From Glomus cerebriforme (Eukaryota > Glomeromycota > Glomeromycetes > Glomerales > Glomeraceae): a DNA stretch of 64,000 nucleotides. The stretch covers positions 60,610-124,609 of the forward strand of contig QKYT01000297.1 in NCBI GenBank assembly GCA_003550305.1. Direction: 5' to 3'. Under the pieces are notes generated by a model. The model did no database searches. It had not been told where the DNA came from and was given only the letters and a program-made list of their open reading frames with translations. This document shows positions 1-12,219 of this stretch, in pieces. A program made the position numbers and the translations under genes. The first letter of the stretch is position 1. The number at the start of each line of letters is the position of its first letter.

Positions 1-2671
1 CAAACAGTGACAGTCCAGTGGTCAACCACATTTGGAATCTCATAATATGTAACTTGTCGATTAATAATTAACTTAAACTAAATATAGTATAAAACTTAAA
101 GATAATATTAAACAATTTGAAAAAAGTTTGACCATATGCTTTTGATTTTAGTACCAATGAAACTATTAAACAAAGATTTTTAACCTCGTTTTATCTTTGA
201 TAATTCTGTTTTATAATTATTTGATGAAGCACGATGATTTCATCTATTATTTAATCAGTATTTCATCTTTAGATGAATCTTGTCCCGCGTTTACTATAAA
301 TATTACGCGTTTGCTGACATGTGATTCTCATTTTCTAAAAATAAGAACTTGTACAATTTATCTTTTTATTGGCAAGCAAAGTTTTTAATAATTCCGTTAT
401 AGTTTATACAATGACATCTAAACAAAGGAAGTGTCTACAAACAAACCCTTAATAAAAAAACTCTTATCTTTTTATTGTAATAAAGAACTTTTGCGCAATA
501 AAATATTTTTGTAGTTCTGGATCTGATTCCAGTTTTTCTTTCTTAAGAATTTTCTTTATTTATTTTTTTATATTTGGAAATAATCTTTTTGCAGAAATAA
601 GAATATTCGATTTTTTTTTTTCTAAATACGTTGCTGCGGTAAAGGAATGATTATTATTTATTATGTAATGTTTAAAGATTAATTACTAAATAATTTAATA
701 ATTTTTAAAATGGTAATAAAATTAATGTTTGACACATCAATACAATAATTTCATAACTATAAAGATGAAACAAAATAAAACATTCGCTTAAATCACGTGA
801 TTTCTCGTTATGATGTGACAGAAGTAAATTGCCATAAGGGGTTTGCATTATGTACCCTGCATCTGACATTTTTTGTAATTATTGATGCATTTCTCCTTAA
901 TTTGATATCATACAATTTTTAATTATGATCGACATGATCATAATTGAATTTGATACATCTTAACTTGAATTTCTCTTTTTAAATGTCCTTCGAAATTTGT
1001 TAATTTAATTCAAATAGTTAAATTCGTCTTTTTGTCCAATCAGAAGTTTTGCTGCGCAAATTGTATGATTTCCAAATCAACAATTGTATTTAAAATCATG
1101 ATGTCAAAAGATGCTAAAAAAAAGTCCAAATTATCGCATTAATTTTCTGATTCTCTCATTTAGCATTTCTTTAAATTTCTTTTGAATAAATCAAATAAAT
1201 CTTCTGGATTCGGTGCGTAAACTCTCCCAAAATTTCAATTTTTTTTTATCATAATTATCTTTTCTTTTTTTTTTTTTGGACAATTTAATAAATTCTTCTA
1301 TCTTTGAAAACTGCATGAAAATTATTAAGCCATTATTACATAAATGTTTGACGTAATTAAAAACTCAATTCTCTCTTATTTCTTTTCTGTTTCACAATTC
1401 AACTTTTAGTTTGTTAAGCGATTTATATAAATGGCTGATAATAAATTTTTGTCTGATAATTAACATTATAATATTACAATTGAAGTTGGTAACCACTTTA
1501 CATATATAGACTTAAAAACTTTTTTGACTCTTTCGGATCCTAATATAAGGCCAAGTAATATACTGTACTAGATTCTCATAACTAAGGAGCTCACTTTAAG
1601 TACTGTTGATTTAAATACTATTACATATTAACATGTTAAATTAACCTCAAAATGGATCGATAGACTAGATGTTACCTCTATCAAGTTACCTTCTCCGGTT
1701 GCATGGAAATCGAATTCTACTTATGATGTCACCAAAGATGGGTTATATTCTCTTTTGATAAAGAGAATTATATTTTAAAGTATTTGTGGCGCATCAACCA
1801 GCCCTTTATTTATTACAACAATAATCTCGCCATCGTACTTCATCAAATTTATATGTCATTAACCCTTCTTTGGTCTTTAAGTTGTAAAATAGGCAAAAAA
1901 AATATATATATATACACAGTAAATGATCATAAATTTATTATTTAAAATTGCCAAAAGGGAGTGTGTCGCTGCTACGCACCCTGAAAAAAATTTTATCAAA
2001 TATGCGTTTGGACGTAGATATTGTTCAATAACATCAAAACTTAAGAAAATATATTAAAATTTCTTTTTGTACTAAATATAAATAAAAGTTTATAATAAAA
2101 GATTTATGTGTAAATCAATCTTTTATAAAAGACAGTAATCAAAAATTTTGGCATGGTAAATTTTTTCAATTCTTAAGTTAGATGAAGCCTCATATTTGTT
2201 TAGAGAATATAAAATACAAAAATTATTTTACACCGACTGCTTAGTTCTTATTTAAGTTGGCATATTGCATAAGTTTGAACCCCATATGTGCTTTATTTAG
2301 ATTTTAACATTATTCACGAATTTGTTGAAACAATTCATGTGCTTGCCTTATTATGTTCTTTAGCGAACAAGCTGTTTTCGGAAAATAGATAACAAATACG
2401 GATTAGAACTAATTCCAATGAGAAATCCTTAAATCAGCTGTGGTTGGACGTGGACGTGTTAAATCAAGTTTAATACAGCATTTACTGCAAGGAGGTCTAG
2501 ACTTTTTTGTTCCAGGAAACAATTTTATTTTTTTATTTAGCTACAATTTAATACTAAAGTATTTGCAAAGACTGACTATGGAAATTCCAAGATCAAGTTA
2601 AACTCAAGATTTATCTATATATACGGGTTAGTTAAAATCAAAATAACTAATGTTATATTCATTTATAATTC
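1..2671. other. AT-rich stretch without an intact gene
   Basis: No open frame here has convincing coding character. The short frame at 197-388 is low-complexity in composition and matches nothing I know. The stretch contains a coding fossil near 1480-1890 (listed separately), a weak protein-like segment near 2432-2530, homopolymer T tracts, and a palindromic ATCACGTGAT site near 794, a motif that recurs in the MITEs further on. Confidence 0.6.
1480..1890 (+). pseudogene. Decayed coding fragment of unknown family
   Basis: One frame stays protein-like for about 400 bases although it is cut by several stops. Readable pieces include IEVGNHFTYIDLKTF, LTLSDPNIRPSNILY, ILITKELTLSTVDLNTITY, and later LPSPVAWKSNSTYDVTKDG. 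Stops fall in the same frame between these pieces (about 1569, 1627, 1777 and 1861), and no start codon or splice sites rescue it. Composition is less AT-biased than the flanks. I do not recognise the family; a transposon-derived open frame or a dead host gene are both possible. Confidence 0.35.
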
Positions 2672-4233
2672 TCAAGATTGCATTTTTAATATTTGTTTCT
2701 TCTCATGAAATCCAGCACTAGCTTTATCTAAAGCACTCAAAAACTTATTTTTTAAAGATTCATCATTTTCATTTTGACTTCCCCAAAGAACTTCTTCATA
2801 AGCAACATTACCCAATTTTCCTTGTTTAACCAATCTAATAATTTCACTCAACATTTCTCCTCTTTCTTCTTTTGAATGAGTTTTATACCATCTTGACATC
2901 CAATATCCTGAAAACTTAATATCTTTAAATATTAAAAGTGATGCTGGAATAGAAAATGGTTTTCTTGACATAGCTCCATATGTTACATGATGTCCAGAAT
3001 TACTAAAATAAATAAAAAATCAATAAAAAAATATATATATATATAGAGATGTAAATATATGTATTTATTTACCCAAGATATTTTGACATCTCTTGCGCCA
3101 CTTCTCCACCAACACAATTAAGTCCTAATTTAATATTATTACCACCGGTCCATTCTTTTATCAAATCTTTGGTTTTATGACTTCTTAACTCTTCATCAGT
3201 AATTATATGTGTTGCACCAAGTGATTTTAAACGTGCTTTCAAATCCTCAACATCAGGTCTATTAAAAATGGCCATAATTAATTTTCCATCTTAGATGATT
3301 TAAAAGATCATTTATTACCTGTTTCGAACAATATTGATTGTGTTTATGTTCCATGCTTTAGCAATTTGAATTACAGATTGACCAACACCACTATTGGCTC
3401 CACATTGGATCACAAAATCACCTATTTTAAGTTATAATTTTTTAATATTATTTCAAAGTTCATAATCAAAATTTGATCAGAAATACCTTCATTTAATGAA
3501 ACAAAATCCTTTAACATGCGATATGCAGTACAAGGATTTACTGTTAAAGTTGCAGCTTGAATTAATCCAATTCCCTCTTTATTAATATGTATTACATCAT
3601 TTGGAGTTGCTGCAGCATGTGTACGCCAAGTACCTGTATTTTAATATTTTGCTCGTTATTCATTATTTAATACATATTAAGTAAAAATTGAGGATACGTA
3701 CCAAATCCAGATCTTCCTATTACAACCCAATCGCCAATGTTTAAATCTTTAATTTGATTTCCAACAGCGATTACTTCTGCTAAACCTTCATTTCCTCCAA
3801 CTGCTAATTCTTTATGTTCTCCATCGGATAAAATACCCAATTCTTTGGTGAATGTAGGTCTCGCTGGATAAACACCTTCAATTTGATTAATATCAGCTGG
3901 ATTGATAGGTGAAGCGAGAAAACGTATATGCAAAGTTGTGGGAGTCAAAAGTGGTAATTCATGCGTATGAGCTCTAAAATTCATTTTGTTTAAAAAAATT
4001 TTAATATAAATTATACATTAAAAAAGGAAATGAAATGAAATGACAAATAATCTAATTTTTACCTGAGAACATCCGTCGGTTTACCATATTTTTCAAAAAC
4101 TATGGCTCTTACTTTTGGAGGTACATATGAAGATAAAAACCTTCTTTATTGTAATAACATAATTAACGAAATACATATATAAAAAACAGAATAATTAGGA
4201 GAGAAAATCTTTGACAACTCACCTAAATGTCAT
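2672..4233 (-). CDS. ETR1: Mitochondrial 2-enoyl thioester reductase (MECR/Etr1 type)
   Basis: NADPH-dependent trans-2-enoyl-ACP/CoA reductase of mitochondrial type II fatty acid synthesis, the pathway that supplies the octanoyl precursor of lipoate. It belongs to the medium-chain dehydrogenase/reductase fold without zinc. An 11-base first exon (4233-4223) encodes MTF plus two bases of an Arg codon. It is followed by exons near 4143-4063 and 3973-3702 and three more, ending at a stop at 2672. The N-terminus [14 protein letters not shown] is basic and suits a mitochondrial presequence. The segment [17 protein letters not shown] carries the family Tyr in the GxYP context. [13 protein letters not shown] and the Rossmann segment [16 protein letters not shown] follow, then LGLNCVGG and [14 protein letters not shown] near the C-terminus. 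About 370 residues, the usual length. Its own 5' neighbour is CHMP7, transcribed in the same direction. Confidence 0.9.
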
Positions 4234-4820
4234 AACGATAATGTGGTAGCTACGAGTTTTAATCGGATATTCAATATTTAATTAAAAATCATCGACCCTA
4301 TGCAGATCATCAACTTGTGCTTGTCGATCCTTAACTATTGGGCCAAGTTTACAACATTTGGGCCGGAATTAAACATCTCTTTCTATAACGAAGTAGCCGT
4401 CCTGCACCTCAAATTTGACAAATGTTATTGGCTATACTTCACGTGATTCGTTATATCAAAATTAATTATAGGAAGAGTTGACTGTAGTTAAAACATATCC
4501 AAGATTTTTGCGTGTGAAACCGATTTCGTGATCTGCAACCTTTTGAAAACGACTAAATCAATGAGACTATTACACGAATCTAATATATATTTAAATATAG
4601 TTTTAAAAGGATTATTTATCAAAGCATTAATAAATCATTTTATTATTTCATCCTATAATAAATCTTCCTTTTGGATGTGAAGCAATCTATACATTCAAGA
4701 GGAAATCATTATAAAGGCGGAATGTAGCATCTTATAATAATTATAATAATAATAAAGATAATAATAAATAAAATGGTGTAATGAATTAAGCACTCGCGCA
4801 AACGAATCAGTTGTTTGTTG
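4234..4820. promoter_or_regulatory. Intergenic gap: upstream of ETR1, downstream of CHMP7
   Basis: This gap of nearly 590 bases must hold the ETR1 promoter (read leftwards) and the CHMP7 3' end. It includes a GGGCCGGAATTAAAC segment near 4368, reminiscent of the GGCCGGAATTAAAT end of a foldback repeat at about 41070, and a CACGTGA box near 4441. No TATA element can be singled out because the whole region is AT-rich. Confidence 0.35.
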
Positions 4821-6660
4821 TTATTCCGTTGTGATTTCCTCTCTTTGTTTAGATCTACTATCAGCAGTTCTTGGAGTATGTTGAGGTGCAGAGGGTAAAG
4901 CTTCCATCTCTGCAAACATTTTCTCTAGTTCCTCCAGTTCTTTATCTTCAATAACATTCGAGACTGGTTGTAAAGTTGAAAGAGGTGTTTTGTCTGATTG
5001 AACGATAGCTTTCTTCGCTGTAGATCCTTCAATTGTAGAATCTATAATGGGTTGAGGCACTGATTGTTTTGCTGGTGTTGATATGGTGTCCTCTTCCTTC
5101 AACAATGCCTCTAATTCCTCCTCTAGTTCTTCATCTATATCAAGTGATGCTTCGATTAAAGTCTGGTTCACTTGCATTGCATCTTCGATTTCTTTCTGAT
5201 CTGCAAGAGCATCTTGTAATTTGTCCATTGTTGTGTCAACAGTTTCAGTTGTAAGCCCTTCTGAAGCTAAGACACCTTTTAAAGCGCCTGCTCCAAAGCT
5301 ATATATATCAATAATCTTTTGATATATTATATGAATGTATTCATTGAATAATTATCATTAATGAATTTTTTCCAAAAAAAAACACGCCCTTACAATTAAA
5401 AGGTTATCTCTTACTTCACTATCACTCGCAGCCCCTTCAATTTTCAGAAGAATTCCTTCAATCGCTCCCAAAGAACCCATTCTTTTTGATAATATCTTTT
5501 CAAGATTCTTTTTTTGCTTTAAGGAATATTTTGCTTGTACTTTTTGTTTACGAATCAAGTATCCACTTATCTTCTTATTCAAGCTATAAGACATACAAGG
5601 ATTGTGATAAAGAAAATATGGTTCAACTTTTTTTTTTAATATTTTGAAATTGTTAATTGACTATTCTTACTCTGTAATTTTTTCTTCTACACCTTCGATC
5701 TGTATATGTAATTTCCTACTCGTTTCTTTAATACAAATAATACCACGATCTACTTCTGAAATTTCAAGTTTGGAAATATTTTTATCTTTTCTGGATCGCA
5801 TTTTAATTATCTGATTATTGTTAATAGATATTTAGTAAAAAAATTAATAATCAGAAAACAATAAAACCATATATTTAATATTCTCACAAATTCTTCTTCC
5901 TTTTCCTCATCTGATATTCCATACCAGACTTCTGTAACCAACATTTTCTCCCCAAATTCTAAATAATATAGTAACACTTTTAAGTCAATGTCTGATAATA
6001 CGACGTTCGGAACTGCAACAGAAGCATACTCGGCTTTAAATGAAGTTAAAGTAAATAAATTATCCGTGATTCCATGAACTGCATTTTTTTCGTGATGTTG
6101 AAGGACACGTTCTGCAGCTTCTTTTAAAGTAGGAATTATTACCAATTTTTTCGAGACTAAAACATTATTAGATCCAGTCGCTTTTTGCAATCCCCAAAAT
6201 AATGATTGTAAAATCCACCCTGACCATGTCATACTGGAATATAATTCATCAATTGGAATTAATTCCGATGAATGATACAATTCTCTCTAAAAATTCAAGA
6301 AAGAAAAGGAATAAATTCAAAAATTCATCAACACAAATAACATAATCGAATTAGAGGATAATATAACATTACAATAACGCAATTAAATCCTGCTGGAGAA
6401 ACTCCATTATAAACAGAAAATGTTTCTTCTAAACTTTCGCGGTTAAGACAAAGGATGTCTTCACTCAACCAACCGCGTTTGCTTGTTTCGATCAAGACAT
6501 TTGACCAAAACTTAAGACTATCATTAAACAATTTTGGATTGAAATTCTTTTGGTTTGAAAAATCGCTCCAGTACCAGGCTTCTTTATCTAAATCTTTAAC
6601 TCGTAATTCAGGATGTCTTTTGAGATAATCAAGAATATCTACTTTCTTTGCAGTATTCAT
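4821..6660 (-). CDS. CHM7: CHMP7-like ESCRT-III protein
   Basis: Member of the Snf7/ESCRT-III superfamily of the CHMP7/Chm7 type. In yeast and animals this protein is recruited to the nuclear envelope by LEM-domain proteins and nucleates ESCRT-III for sealing and quality control. Exon 1 (6660-6373) begins MNTAKKVDILDYL and contains the W-rich CHMP7 N-terminal region (EAWYWSDFSNQKNF, LKFWSNVLIETSKRGWL). Exon 2 follows with TWSGWILQSLFWGLQKATG and the winged-helix-like part. The third block starts KMRSRKDKNISKLEISEVDRG and leads into a basic helix (YLIRKQKVQAKYSLKQKKNL) typical of the Snf7 core. The last exon has the acidic C-terminal helices (DIDEELEEELEALLKEED and DKELEELEKMFAEMEALP), the second resembling a MIT-interacting motif. 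The start is supported by the upstream divergent promoter. Splice sites were read by eye. Confidence 0.85.
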
Positions 6661-7598
6661 TTTTTATTATGGTAAATGATACATGCACAAACAATAAACT
6701 CTTTATGTTATGAACAACACGTGTTATCATGTGCACAAACCAAGTAACCAACTTATAATTTATTTTGTTAAATGAATTTCTAAAGTTAGAAAAGTGATAT
6801 CAACCAAGGAAATGCATGCAATAGGTGATCTTCGATTCTTCGTGCGACACTTCCGCAAGAACTCAAAAATTAGATCATGTATTGTAATTTTTTTTATTGT
6901 ATAAAGAATGCGATCTTGAGAAGTCTGCTAATTTCTATGTCAATAGTTATTACATAATATAATCTATTCCTCTTGGTGAAATGAAACTTTACTTGCATAT
7001 TTGTTTATTATAAAGCCACAGATTAGGTATTTAAGTTGCACGAAACTAGTCTGATTTTTTTCTCTAAAACAATGACGATTCTCAGAATTAAAATACTTTA
7101 AAGTAAACTAGTAACGAACAATCAGTTGAATTTAAAGTTCTCTATGAATGATTTATTAAAAACAATTTTTTTTTATTAAATCAATGTAACCGTTCTTTAT
7201 ATATTGAGTCGTCTTTTATTTTAGTTTCTTTGAAATCATTATATTTAACAATTTGCGCTGCGGACTGCGTGTTGTGATTTTCATGTGTAATCTTATAGGT
7301 TGAAAAAAGGAAAAAAAGGGGGTGTTTAACTTTTTTTAAATTTTTTTTTTTTATAAAAACCGATATCTCGAAAATTAGTATTCCTTAATGTATCAACGGT
7401 AGACGTTTCGTTTGCGCTAGTTTTCAGTAATTTGCTCACAAATTCTACAAAGAATTTTACTTACAAACATCTGTCTACACTTTTACGGCAAAATTTTCTA
7501 TCTTCTAAATTTTTTTTTTTTTATTTTATAAAAATTAGCTAGTTTTTTATTATTAATTCATTTTTTGAACTTGCATAGTTCCAAGCGTATTTTTACTC
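6661..7598. promoter_or_regulatory. Divergent promoter region between CHMP7 and CTK1-like kinase
   Basis: Both genes start outwards from this interval of about 940 bases. It has a homopolymer T run at about 7340-7350 and another just upstream of the kinase start (7508-7522), followed by AAAATTAGCTAG. Pyrimidine-rich tracts of this kind are common near fungal transcription starts. A CACGTG-like box (ACACGTGTTATCATGTG) lies near 6718-6733 on the CHMP7 side. No coding signal was seen. Confidence 0.45.
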
Positions 7599-10428
7599 AT
7601 GCAAACAAACACTATGGATAGTTTTAGACCACCAGAAAACCCATATGGTCCACCAGTACCTCCACGTTCAGAAGCACCTTCACAGCGAGGATATCGAGGA
7701 GGAAATCGTGCAAGACAACAGAGGTGGAATCCACGATCTAATACAGGGGGGAATAATAATAATAATAGTAATGTTGGTAACAACAATATTGGTGGTGGTA
7801 ATAATGGGAGGGGGGGACGTAGAGGTAGTTTTTATGAGCGAAGACCTCGAGATAAAAGTCAAGATAGTTGGAGAACTCGACAATACAATGATCGAAATTC
7901 ACGGTCATATCGTGATGGAGCGTCAACTTACAGAGATGGTACATATTGTAGAGATGGGACAACGTCTCGTGACAGGAGAGATAGTTGGCATCGACATTAT
8001 AGTAATGAAAGGTCCGCACCACGTTATGGACGTGATAATCATGGACCGACAAGAAACAGACAACAACAGGACAGACAACCTCCATGGCACCAGGATCGGT
8101 ACCAACAATATCATCAAAATGGTATTGCGCAGAATACTTGGAATGCTACAGGCATTGCTGGATCACATGGACATCACGGATCACACCCACCTGTATCACA
8201 CGTTCCAGTTCCAGGACATGCGCCAGGTTTGTCACCACAACTTGGTCCACCAGGAGTATCTGGTCACATTAATATACATGGTTCACATGTTCCTCCAGGA
8301 CCGCCCGGCCAAATTGGTCAACAGGTTCAACACAATCAGAATCAATCAGGACATTTGGGGCACCTGGGGCAACCAGGACAACATGAACATCATGAGAGAC
8401 AATCTGCACAATTAGCTCAGCCAGGAGCACCTGGAACTCATCCAGTTCTTCCTCCTTACGAACAAGCATATCAAGAACCTACCCCATTTCAAGGACAATT
8501 GCCTCCTCAGATACCTGCTTGGGATCAAGGAGTTAATTATCATCCACAACCTCCGGGTCATCCTTATCCAGAATCATATTATCCACATGCATACGATCAT
8601 TTTCCAGGCCAATATAATCATTACATAAATGGCGCTGATAATATAGGATACAGTCATCATATGGAAAATAAGCATGCGATGCCACCACAACCTCCTCAGC
8701 CTCCTCAACCACCAAACCCATCACATCCTAGCGTTCATACAAATAACTTGCAACCGGCTACACAACTACGATCGCCAATATCACCGCATACGTCTTACCC
8801 ACAGTCAACAATACCGATCCAGTCGATACAGCAAAGTCAAGTATTGCAACAACCATCAGCAGGGTCGAGATCAGTAAAGTCTCATGTGTCCCCGATTGAA
8901 GTCAATCCAGTGACCGTTAAAAAATGTGCCGAGTTATATGAAAATCTAGGTCAAGTAGGAGAAGGCACTTACGGGTAAATAAATATAGATTTATTTATAA
9001 ATTTGATTATTCAATATTTGATTATTACTAATTATTCTTAAAACTTCATTTGAATATTTTTAAACTTACCAGTAAGGTTTACAAAGCAAGAAATCGTGAG
9101 ACAAAAGAAATAGTGGCCTTGAAGAAAATACGTATGGACCCGGAGAAGGAAAAGGAAGCTGGGGTAGGTTGATGAATTTTTATGGCGGTGGTTTCTTCAT
9201 TATATTTATGTATTATCATTTTAGCAGTTCCCTCTCACAGCAATTCGGGAGATTAAGCTTTTGCAGCAATGCAAACACGGAAATATCGTGCAACTAAAAG
9301 AGATAATGGTTTTCCAAGGTGAGTAAATTAGAATATTTGATTTGTTTAATACGAACTTAACTAATCTGAATTTTTTATTAATCAAACTATAGGCTATGTG
9401 TACATGGTTTTTGAATATATGGCACATGACCTAACGGGAGTTCTTGCGAATCCGAAGGTTGAGTACAAACCACAACACGTGAAGTGCCTTATGAAACAAA
9501 TTTTGGAAGGTTTGGCACACCTTCATGAAAATGGTATTTTACACCGCGATATAAAAGGTAATTTAAGCCGTTTTTCTTTCGTCATGTTCTAGATATAAGA
9601 TCGAACAATTATTTGTACATACATATTTAGGGTCAAACATTTTATTAAACAATCGTGGTGAAGTAAAATTGGCGGATTTCGGTCTCGCCCGCCAATTTGA
9701 TATTAAACATAAGCATGATTACACTAATCGTGTAATAACGTTGTGGTATCGACCCTCAGAGCTATGTCTCGGAGCAACAGAATACAGCTGGGAAGTTGAT
9801 ATGTGGAGCGTAGGGTATATATAATATATTTTTTTTTTCTACAAAAAAAAAAAAAAAAATCTAAAACATGTTGTTTTTCCTAAGATGCATCATGATGGAA
9901 TTAATAACGGGTAAGCCATTATTCCAAGGTAAAGACGAGTTTTCACAACTCGAAAGCATCTTCAGCTTAATGGGTGTTCCAAACAAAAGCGAGTGGCCCG
10001 AAATAACAGACTTGGCGTGGTATGCAATGGCCAAACGAATTGGATCGAAGGGGTCTAGATTTCGTGAACAATACGGGTAGTGAGTATTAAGTTGAATTTA
10101 TATGCTTTTTGATATACGTACCAAATTCTTATAAATTTTTCTATAGCATGTTGTCTTCAGGTGGTCTCGATTTAGTTGAGGCTTTACTTTCTATAAACCC
10201 ATCAAAGAGGCCCTCGGCACGTGAAGCATTAAATTATGCTTATTTCACGTCCGAAATGCCCTCTGCTTGTTTACCTGCGGAGTGAGTATTACACATTTTA
10301 ACTATTATTATTATATATGACCCTTTATTCAATCAATTTATATCATTATTTAATACAGGCTTCCCGAAATATTAGGAGATTGGCATGAATACGAATCAAA
10401 ACAAAAAAGCAAGAAAGTCAATCCATAG
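7599..10428 (+). CDS. CTK1: Cyclin-dependent kinase of the CTK1/CDK12 type
   Basis: Predicted catalytic subunit of the CTDK-I/CDK12 kinase, which phosphorylates Ser2 of the RNA polymerase II C-terminal domain during elongation. Eight exons (7599-8974, 9073-9163, 9228-9318, 9393-9557, 9631-9814, 9885-10076, 10147-10281, 10359-10428) join in phase to 767 codons. Residues 1 to about 440 are disordered: R/S/G/N-rich at first, then H/P/Q/G-rich with [15 protein letters not shown] runs. The kinase domain starts [19 protein letters not shown], then has the cyclin-binding helix [12 protein letters not shown] (PITAIRE in CDK12), [24 protein letters not shown], the T-loop end [17 protein letters not shown], and [21 protein letters not shown]. 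All catalytic residues are present. A second Met lies five codons in. CDK9/Bur1 is the main alternative, but the long N-terminal tail and WHEYESKQK tail favour the CTK1 class. Confidence 0.92.
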
Positions 10429-12219
10429 ATGGCGGAACTCTTAACCAATATTTTCTTTATTTGCTTTTGTAATCTGTCTGTTTGGACAGGTATGTTCATC
10501 GACGAAAAAAAAATTATAAAATAAATCTAAGTCGCAGCGAGTTTATATAAATTTTCTAATTTTGACATTATTTCTTTTATTTTTTGTTTTTTTCCCCTAA
10601 TCCTTTTTGTTTTATTTATCAGTATTGTTTTAGGTTCAATTTACCTTTTTGGAACTCTCTTCTGAATTAATAATGAGCAATTCTGTTGTACTTATTAGTA
10701 CTCGAAATAATATAATGTGATGTGATAATATTAATAATTATAGGAACTATTAAAGTATTCTTGTATAATATATAATGTAATCAAAGTTGAGAAAGAATAC
10801 TGTGGATACTTAAATCTTATTATAAATATATGTCGCATAAATATATATATATTATCCTGCATTCGTTCAAGCCTATGCGGTTATTACAAGGAGGGTATGT
10901 CATGGATAGTGTATTAAAGAACTGGTGTACATTCATTAATTGGGTTCACATCAAATATAGTCTTCAGTTGGTATTGTTATCGCTTATTATTAGCAAAATA
11001 GATTTTGAGTAAAGAAAGATGAAATCTGAGTACATTGATTGTATTCTTTTTATTAGAAGTATATACATGTTTAGATTAATATTAATTTTGTAAATAGATT
11101 GTAAATATAAATTAATTGTTAGATAAAAAGTATAATGATTTAAATAATTCTTAATAAAAGATTTCTATTGTTTTTACAATTGGGATAAACTAAACAAATA
11201 TTAAATCAACTAACTATTAATACCATTTTGATTTAATTTACTGAAATGATTTTTTCTTTTCACGTTTAAAATTGGCTACCCACTACTTGAATATACCTTT
11301 ATTCAACTTTCTACCTGTTAATAATTAAATTATAATGATTAATATAATTATATAAGATATCTTTAATCAATTAAATATAATAATGATTTTTAGATCATTG
11401 ATGAACCGAACTTGTAACATCTGCATCTTTTTTCAGTGTGTGAATACAAATCATTTCTTACTTTTTTTTGGCAAATAACTTGATTAAATACTTTCCTGTG
11501 ATCATGTAGATAATTAATTGGATTTCTAATAATAAAGAAAATAATTAGATTTGGATTGTCTATCTAAAAAAAAGTATTTTTTTAATTAAAATTGGAATCA
11601 GCAAAAATAGACATTCGACATGCCATTTCTTAAATTATTCCGTCCGCCCGTCTAATTTTTCATCATATTACAAAATTAACCTATAATTAAAAAGAAAATT
11701 TACCACTTTACTTTTGTTTCTACAACTTCTTGATTGAATCTGTAATTCAAGAAAAAAATTGGATTACAATAATGATAAATAAATAAAAACTATAATTTCT
11801 TTGTCTCTTATTGATCAGACAAGGCTGAAACCATTATAATCTTTCAACATATTAATTTTTATTCAGAGTGTAGGATAAGATTTATATCATCACGTAAAAT
11901 TTCTTTATATATATAAAAAATTTTTTATAAAAACTTACCATTGTTTATAACGTATTTCTTGCAATCTAATAATTTGATTCATTTTATTGGAGATAAATAT
12001 AAATCCTAAAAAACTGGCATAAAGATTATGGACTTACGAGCAAGAATCAGTAAATTTTTTTTTTGGTGGCTTAAAATTTTTAAAAATCATAAATCATATG
12101 ACTAGGTTGTCACAATATTGGAAAATAACAACCTTGTATATTTTGTGTAACGAAGCTAGGCAATTTTTTTAACATTTCTCACATTGAATTTTATTTTTAT
12201 AAACTTTTTTTTTCAAATT
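10429..12219. other. AT-rich intergenic stretch, no gene seen
   Basis: Holds the kinase 3' region and the COX13 promoter. A long T-rich pyrimidine run lies at 10556-10620, and AT dinucleotide runs such as TATATATATA appear near 10841. The only open frame (10830-11012) shows no recognisable similarity or codon structure and I do not call it a gene. Confidence 0.55.

Noticed and set aside
7645..8415. 256-residue frame overlapping the kinase exon 1 on the same strand
   Set aside because: It is a shifted reading of the repetitive H/P/Q/G exon; the other frame continues into the conserved kinase domain through in-phase splicing.
10830..11012. 60-residue frame downstream of the kinase
   Set aside because: No motif, AT-rich composition and no splice or promoter context.
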